Shown one piece after another: positions 59,801-64,000 of a stretch of 64,000 nt of DNA. The translations under genes and the position numbers were made by a program. The DNA comes from Xiphophorus maculatus. Taxonomy: Eukaryota > Chordata > Actinopteri > Cyprinodontiformes > Poeciliidae. Position 1 is the stretch's first letter, and each line of letters starts with the position of its first letter. The notes under the pieces were generated by a model. It did not search any database. It had not been told where the DNA came from and worked only from the letters and a program-made list of their open reading frames with translations. The stretch covers positions 31,475,084 to 31,539,083 of the forward strand of contig NC_036462.1 of NCBI RefSeq assembly GCF_002775205.1, in the 5' to 3' direction.

Positions 59801-62800
59801 AGAGAGAGCGGCAGCCAGCTCATCTGCCTCGGCCTGCTGCTCTGGTGGGATGGTCCTGGGTCAGGAAGGGACGGATGAGAACACGTCGCACTGACCCCGT
59901 TTGGTTTTTATGACAAACGTTTTTCAATACGATTTCAAACGTAACGACTAGCAGCTTGTGTTTATGTCGGAACGTTCTTTGCGCTTTACACTGAAAACAG
60001 TGTTTGGACGGACAATATATTTCAACTATATTAATATGGTTTGTTAAATATTCAAATGTACTTAAAAAGATACTTTTACTGAAGTTCAAACTTTTTCTTT
60101 TTTTAATGCTTCTGATTAGTTGTTTTCTGGCCGATCGCCGATTACCAATCTTTAAGACGTCTGACCTGCCGTCTCCAATTTTGGCTGATACCAGAGTTTC
60201 CCCCATTGTATTGTAAGCCTGGCGGGCCACCAGACTTTATTTGTGCCCCCACCAGGCTTAGCATTGCTTATTTAAGTTTATTTTAAATGTTTGCATTTCT
60301 TAAGGCTTTTTAGTTGGTGTTCAGGTATTAATCTCCCAATAGCACATAATTATCAAGTGATATTTTAAAATTTCATGTCAACTTTAAACAGTTTTAAAGC
60401 ACGACAGGTTGCTGGATGAATGACTGGCGAGTGCCCAACCACCAGGCTTAACAAGTTTTATGGGGGAAACTTTGCAATACAATATTTGTTTTGTTTGAAA
60501 TGTCGGTAAATGTAGCAAGAAAGTCGCTGAGTTGGTAACAGCAAACCCCCCCAAAAGATCCGAACATGTTCAGAAGAAGACTTACGTTAGCTGCTCAATC
60601 TTCTTCTCTGCTTCCCGGTTGCCTCTGGTGTATGTCTGCAGTTTGTCCATGTCTGTCCTCTAACAACAGGGGAAACGAACATAAACTTTCAACTTATTGC
60701 ACTACTTGTGACTAAAGTTTTTGGGGTTGATTCAGTATTGTTAGAAATGTGAAAATAAACTGGCGTACGTTGCTATTAAAAGCCTGGATTGGACTGTGAC
60801 AGAGTAACACAAAGTAGTATATAATTGTAAAGTGAATGGAAAATGATTACTGTACAGCTTTTCAAACTTTTACACAAATTCCCTAACCACCAGTCAGTCA
60901 CTCAGCTCTGCAAAGGGATGTTAACGAGCCATTTGTGTCATTCTGCTGCGTTGGAGAAGAGCTGCATCTTTAAATTTCTGGACAGTAACTCAAGGACTGG
61001 ACTTCGTGACACTGTGAGAAGCAGGTGTGTATCAACGTGTTTTTTTTTTTCCTTTTTTAAAATATGACAAAATAAAGTAATTGGTTATTAGTCGGCAAGA
61101 AAATTTAGGTAACTTATGCATCTGGTTTCCTGAAGTAGGCCATTTTTGTTTGGTGGCAGTGATGTGCCGTCCCACTCATACAATCTGTTGCCAAAGACCA
61201 AAACATGTTTTGATATGTTCTATCATTTCTATTACTGCAATAGTTACCACATAATATTGTGATATATTTCTCATGCTGCCCATCCCTAATACTCACCCGA
61301 CAAATCTGAAACAAAAAAAAGAAAAGAAAGCCACACTTTTCAGATTAGCACTTCTACAATATCAAAAACAACCTGAAACCCATATATCTGCTTCGTAACA
61401 TCACCGTTCTGCACTACTTTATGTCCGTCTGTCACACCAAATATCAATACAGTGCATTACAGATTGTTTCTGTACAGATGAAATGGATTATTTGTGTTGT
61501 TATGGATCAGATGGAACATACAAATTTGGCCTGTTTCTCCAGTATCAACACCATCCTCTCCTTCCTGAAGTGGAGAAAGTTCATGATGGCACTCAGAATG
61601 ACCAGAGTCTTCTGTTTTTCTGAAAAAATAATAATAATCTTGATCACCTTAGGTTAAAGCTAACATTATCACCAGATTAATTATGAAAACAGTCCCCTGC
61701 AAAACTATACATCACCTTTTAGAAATTTTCCACATTTTGTTGTTACAGCTACAGTTGTCATTTTATGTGAAGATTTTTTGTTGTTGTAAACTCGGGACGC
61801 AAACAATTAATTGACTTGCAATTGTTAATCGCAAGATTGTTCGCTAGATTAAAATTAGTTCCAATCAATTAACTAATAATATCAGCTCAGGTCTTTTTCA
61901 TGGTTGTAGCACAGCTGCCATCAAAAAGAGGACGCCGCTCTCTTCACAGGAAACAGAATTTTGTACCTCAAGAATATTTAGTTAAACATAGAAGTATTTA
62001 TCATTGTCAATAATAATATTTATTTGTAATCAATTTTATACTTAAATGTGACCGTACTTTGTTTTAACATACACTGGCTGATTACTTCATTAGAATGTAA
62101 AGTGCAAATAATTAGAATTTTTTATTGTATTTCCCCCCCCTTTTTTAAGACTATAGTTGGTTTCATACTGCATTCATACTGCAGCCTGAAGTGACCCAAG
62201 TCTGATTTTTGCCATGACCCTTCATACATCCAAACTTATGCGACCTGTATGTGATCTCCAGTGTGTACAGGGCACACGGTGGGACCTGCAAGTGTCCCGC
62301 ATGCGCAGTAGAGGGCGCAATAACGTCAGTGTTCTCAGTGTTTTGTTAACCGCCATAAGAAGAAGAAGTGCTCAGTGTTTGTGGAAGTAAACATGGATTC
62401 TAACAGTGGAGCATCTTATGATTTTGAAGTTGTTACCAACCAGAGCTGCATATTAACAACTTAACCCTCGTTACAGTCCGTCATGGTTGTTGTTTTTCTT
62501 TCCGCTTGCCCGTATCATGAAGCGGAAAAGTGACATTTGTTGAGTATCAGTGACGTTCAGACCGGATGATTGCGACCTGGACGTTAGGTCACATTTGAAT
62601 CGGACACCCAAGTGGTCTGGGTCGCATTCGAAATAAATCCGACTTGTGTTGTTCAGACTGTCATGAAGAGACCAGACACAGGTTGCATTAAGGCAAAGAA
62701 AAAAAAAATCGGAATTGGATCACTTTGGGCTGCAGTGTGAACGCAGCCTAAGTAATTGGAAGACATTATTGACAATAATAATCATATTTCCTACCAACTT

Positions 62801-63558
62801 ACAACATTTCTAACAGAAACAAGATGGACTGCTGTACCACTTGGCAAGTTTTCTGGGGGAAGCCTTGAACTTATTTGGTCATTTATCACAAGTCACATCA
62901 TTAATGCAACATTCATCAATATTAAAATATAATGCATGTTGTCCTAATTTGTAATCTGTAGTTATGGAAGAGAATAGGAATGTGCTGGCTGCAGCCTGCC
63001 TGCAGAAAGACATACTTACTTGGAGCCAGAAGGTCATTCAATGAAAAGTCGTACACCAGGCACATCGGCAGAAACTGCCTCCTAAAACAACAAAACGAAA
63101 AAGAAAAAAAATCACATTTTAAGAATCATATGTGTGAGATCTTACAGACAAGTGGAGCCTAACTTTGTGTTTTGCTCAGCCGTTTCATAAATTTACACTT
63201 TAAGCATGTTGGCAACATTGTGCCTTAGTTTCTGCACTGACACACAGGTGTTTAGATTTGACAAATTATAAAGAAAATAAACCCCACATCCGTGTGTAGA
63301 CACTTATTATGGCAGTAGCACCCTCATGGTAGCCCGGATACTGGATGTTCTCTGAAAAGGGAACCTGTTGGAAAACAAAGCAAATACGTAGTCGTGACTC
63401 GTGGCAAAATATTTAAGTTTCTGCTACATAGAAAGTGGAAGCAGCACATAATAATATGTTAACGGGTAAAATGGAGGTCTCACCATGGAGTGGCACTCAG
63501 GCCTGAAGCGGTACAGGAGATGCAGGATTCTCATGTACAGCGTCTGAACTGCTTCTGG
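56839..63558 (-). CDS. nuf2: kinetochore protein NUF2, partial (N-terminal coding exon(s) outside window)
   Basis: Subunit of the NDC80 complex that couples kinetochores to microtubules in mitosis. Coding exons in transcript order: 63558-63484, 63364-63288, 63081-63020, 61619-61522, 60659-60586, 59855-59762, 59673-59611, 59524-59387, 58862-58722, 58302-58127, 58045-57910, 56931-56839; 1227 bases, 408 codons plus stop, all phases consistent. The first five encode most of the calponin-homology-like head (YMRILHLLYRFRPE, ENIQYPGYHEG, RQFLPMCLVYDFSLNDLLAP, ILSAIMNFLHFRKERM). The rest is coiled coil with the diagnostic KLKSQIVESPEELKSQKEK. The stop follows KLHQDV. Human NUF2 has about 40 residues before the first block seen here, so the start lies to the right of 64000. 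The exon 2 donor (GTGGGG) is weak but fixed by phase. Confidence 0.96.
57130..57900. other. nuf2 last intron, unique-looking sequence
   Basis: No gene supported. A palindromic TCGTTCACGAACGA lies near 57459-57472 inside sequence that may be an old repeat. Open frames here are short and unrecognised. Confidence 0.45.
60118..60545. repeat. repeat family A copy split by a second hAT-like element, nuf2 intron
   Basis: Family A blocks 'TTTTCTGGCCGATCGCCG' and 'CTGACCTGCCGTC' end at GGCTGATACC (about 60189). They resume at about 60475 with 'TTGTTTGAAATGTCGG' and 'AAGTCGCTGAGTTGG'. The intervening roughly 285 bases begin AGAGTTTCCCCCAT and end ATGGGGGAAACTTT, inverted ends of a known fish hAT style. 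A GTTTCCCCCAT terminus is also seen at 54609. Confidence 0.7.
61800..62150. repeat. AT-rich dispersed repeat, nuf2 intron
   Basis: 'CAATTAATTGACTTGCAATTG', 'TTAATCGCAAGATT' and AT-rich flank resemble a fish repeat with (T)TAATCGC ends. Diverged, no coding. Confidence 0.4.
62155..62752. mobile_element. 0.6-kb non-autonomous DNA transposon, nuf2 intron
   Basis: The left end (ACTGCATTCATACTGCAGCC, then CCCAAGTCTGATTTTTGCC) is an inverted match of the right end (GGATCACTTTGGGCTGCAG, then TGTGAACGCAGCC). The 'GCTGCGTTCACACTGCAG' terminus is typical of a teleost DNA-transposon family. Internal 'AAGTGACATTTGTTGAG' and 'CGGATGATTGCGACC' are unlike the flanks. No transposase frame. Confidence 0.75.
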
Positions 63559-64000
63559 CTGTAAAGACGAAGAAACAGAAAAACACTGGATTCTGAGGAG
63601 CTGAAAGCTGAATTAGTAACATAATGGACCATGTCCACCCAGATCCATGCTGCAGTTTTGTCCTCTGCTCATCCTGATTTTAGGGAGAGGAATGAAACAG
63701 AATTCTGTTTCATTTGGACTCTGTTGTCCAGAATGAGACGGCAGACCTACACGACACAGATGTGTACTTCAATAAACTTAGCTTATAAGCAGGGTTGTAC
63801 CGATTAATGATCGTCGATTACCGATCTTTAAAAAGCCCGACCTACCAATTCCGACTTTCTTGTCTGAGGTCACTAAAAAATATAGCAAGAAAGTCGTCGA
63901 GTTGGCAACAGTGGAGTGACTATTGTTAACTGACTCTATAAAACTGAGCCTACTAAAAGGTATTTTTAGTGGGATAAAAAAAACAAAAAACTATCAGATA
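63559..64000. other. nuf2 upstream intron, reaches window edge
   Basis: Intronic sequence upstream of the first visible nuf2 exon. From about 63795 to 63935 it holds a family A copy ('TTAAAAAGCCCGACCTACC', 'AAGTCGTCGAGTTGGCAACAG'). No coding exon seen; the nuf2 start codon is outside. Confidence 0.6.

Noticed and set aside
61301..61309. Possible 9-base nuf2 microexon encoding ICR, with an acceptor-like T-run/CAG and a GTGAGT donor
   Set aside because: Joining the neighbouring exons directly keeps phase and gives the same residue spacing as human NUF2; adding ICR would break it.

Overview
This window is vertebrate nuclear DNA, almost certainly from a teleost fish. It holds four intron-containing genes with GT-AG splice sites. 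Introns and spacers are packed with microsatellites and teleost-type DNA transposons (hAT-like and palindromic MITE-like elements, plus LINE pieces). Nothing prokaryotic is present. Exon models were built by hand from splice signals, reading phase and remembered human family members; no alignment was run. All four coding sums are multiples of three and every intron phase agrees.

Layout. 1-78 may be the end of an unidentified upstream exon. 79-6140 is repeat-rich spacer with a CpG-rich patch and a decayed LINE reverse transcriptase. 6141-16661 (+) is acad9: 18 exons, 630 aa, an acyl-CoA dehydrogenase and mitochondrial complex I assembly factor. 20312-34812 (+) is efcc1: 8 exons, 628 aa, with a degenerate EF-hand and coiled coils. 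37334-55937 (+) is cfap57 (WDR65): 21 exons, 1148 aa, a ciliary protein with WD repeats and a coiled coil, and an RFX-type X-box about 90 bases before its start codon. 63558-56839 (-) is nuf2, a kinetochore NDC80-complex subunit: twelve exons are visible and the first coding exon(s) lie beyond the right edge. cfap57 and nuf2 converge tail to tail.

acad9 and efcc1 are also close together in human (3q21), whereas human CFAP57 and NUF2 lie on chromosome 1, so the window joins two ancestral neighbourhoods. The genes share no pathway: acad9 is mitochondrial, cfap57 ciliary, nuf2 mitotic.

The most unusual structure is in cfap57 intron 17. About 4.04 kb (49352-53392) is a foldback-like giant inverted repeat with tandem-repeat arms and a near-perfect central palindrome around a 113-base loop. 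A 1505-base hAT-like element, flanked by a perfect 8-base target duplication, has inserted into its right arm. Other points of note are an RLE-type LINE fragment with an open reading frame sitting inside a (TA)n array, a probable GC-AG intron in cfap57, a GT microsatellite that seems to have grown out of a transposon, and several nested hAT insertions.
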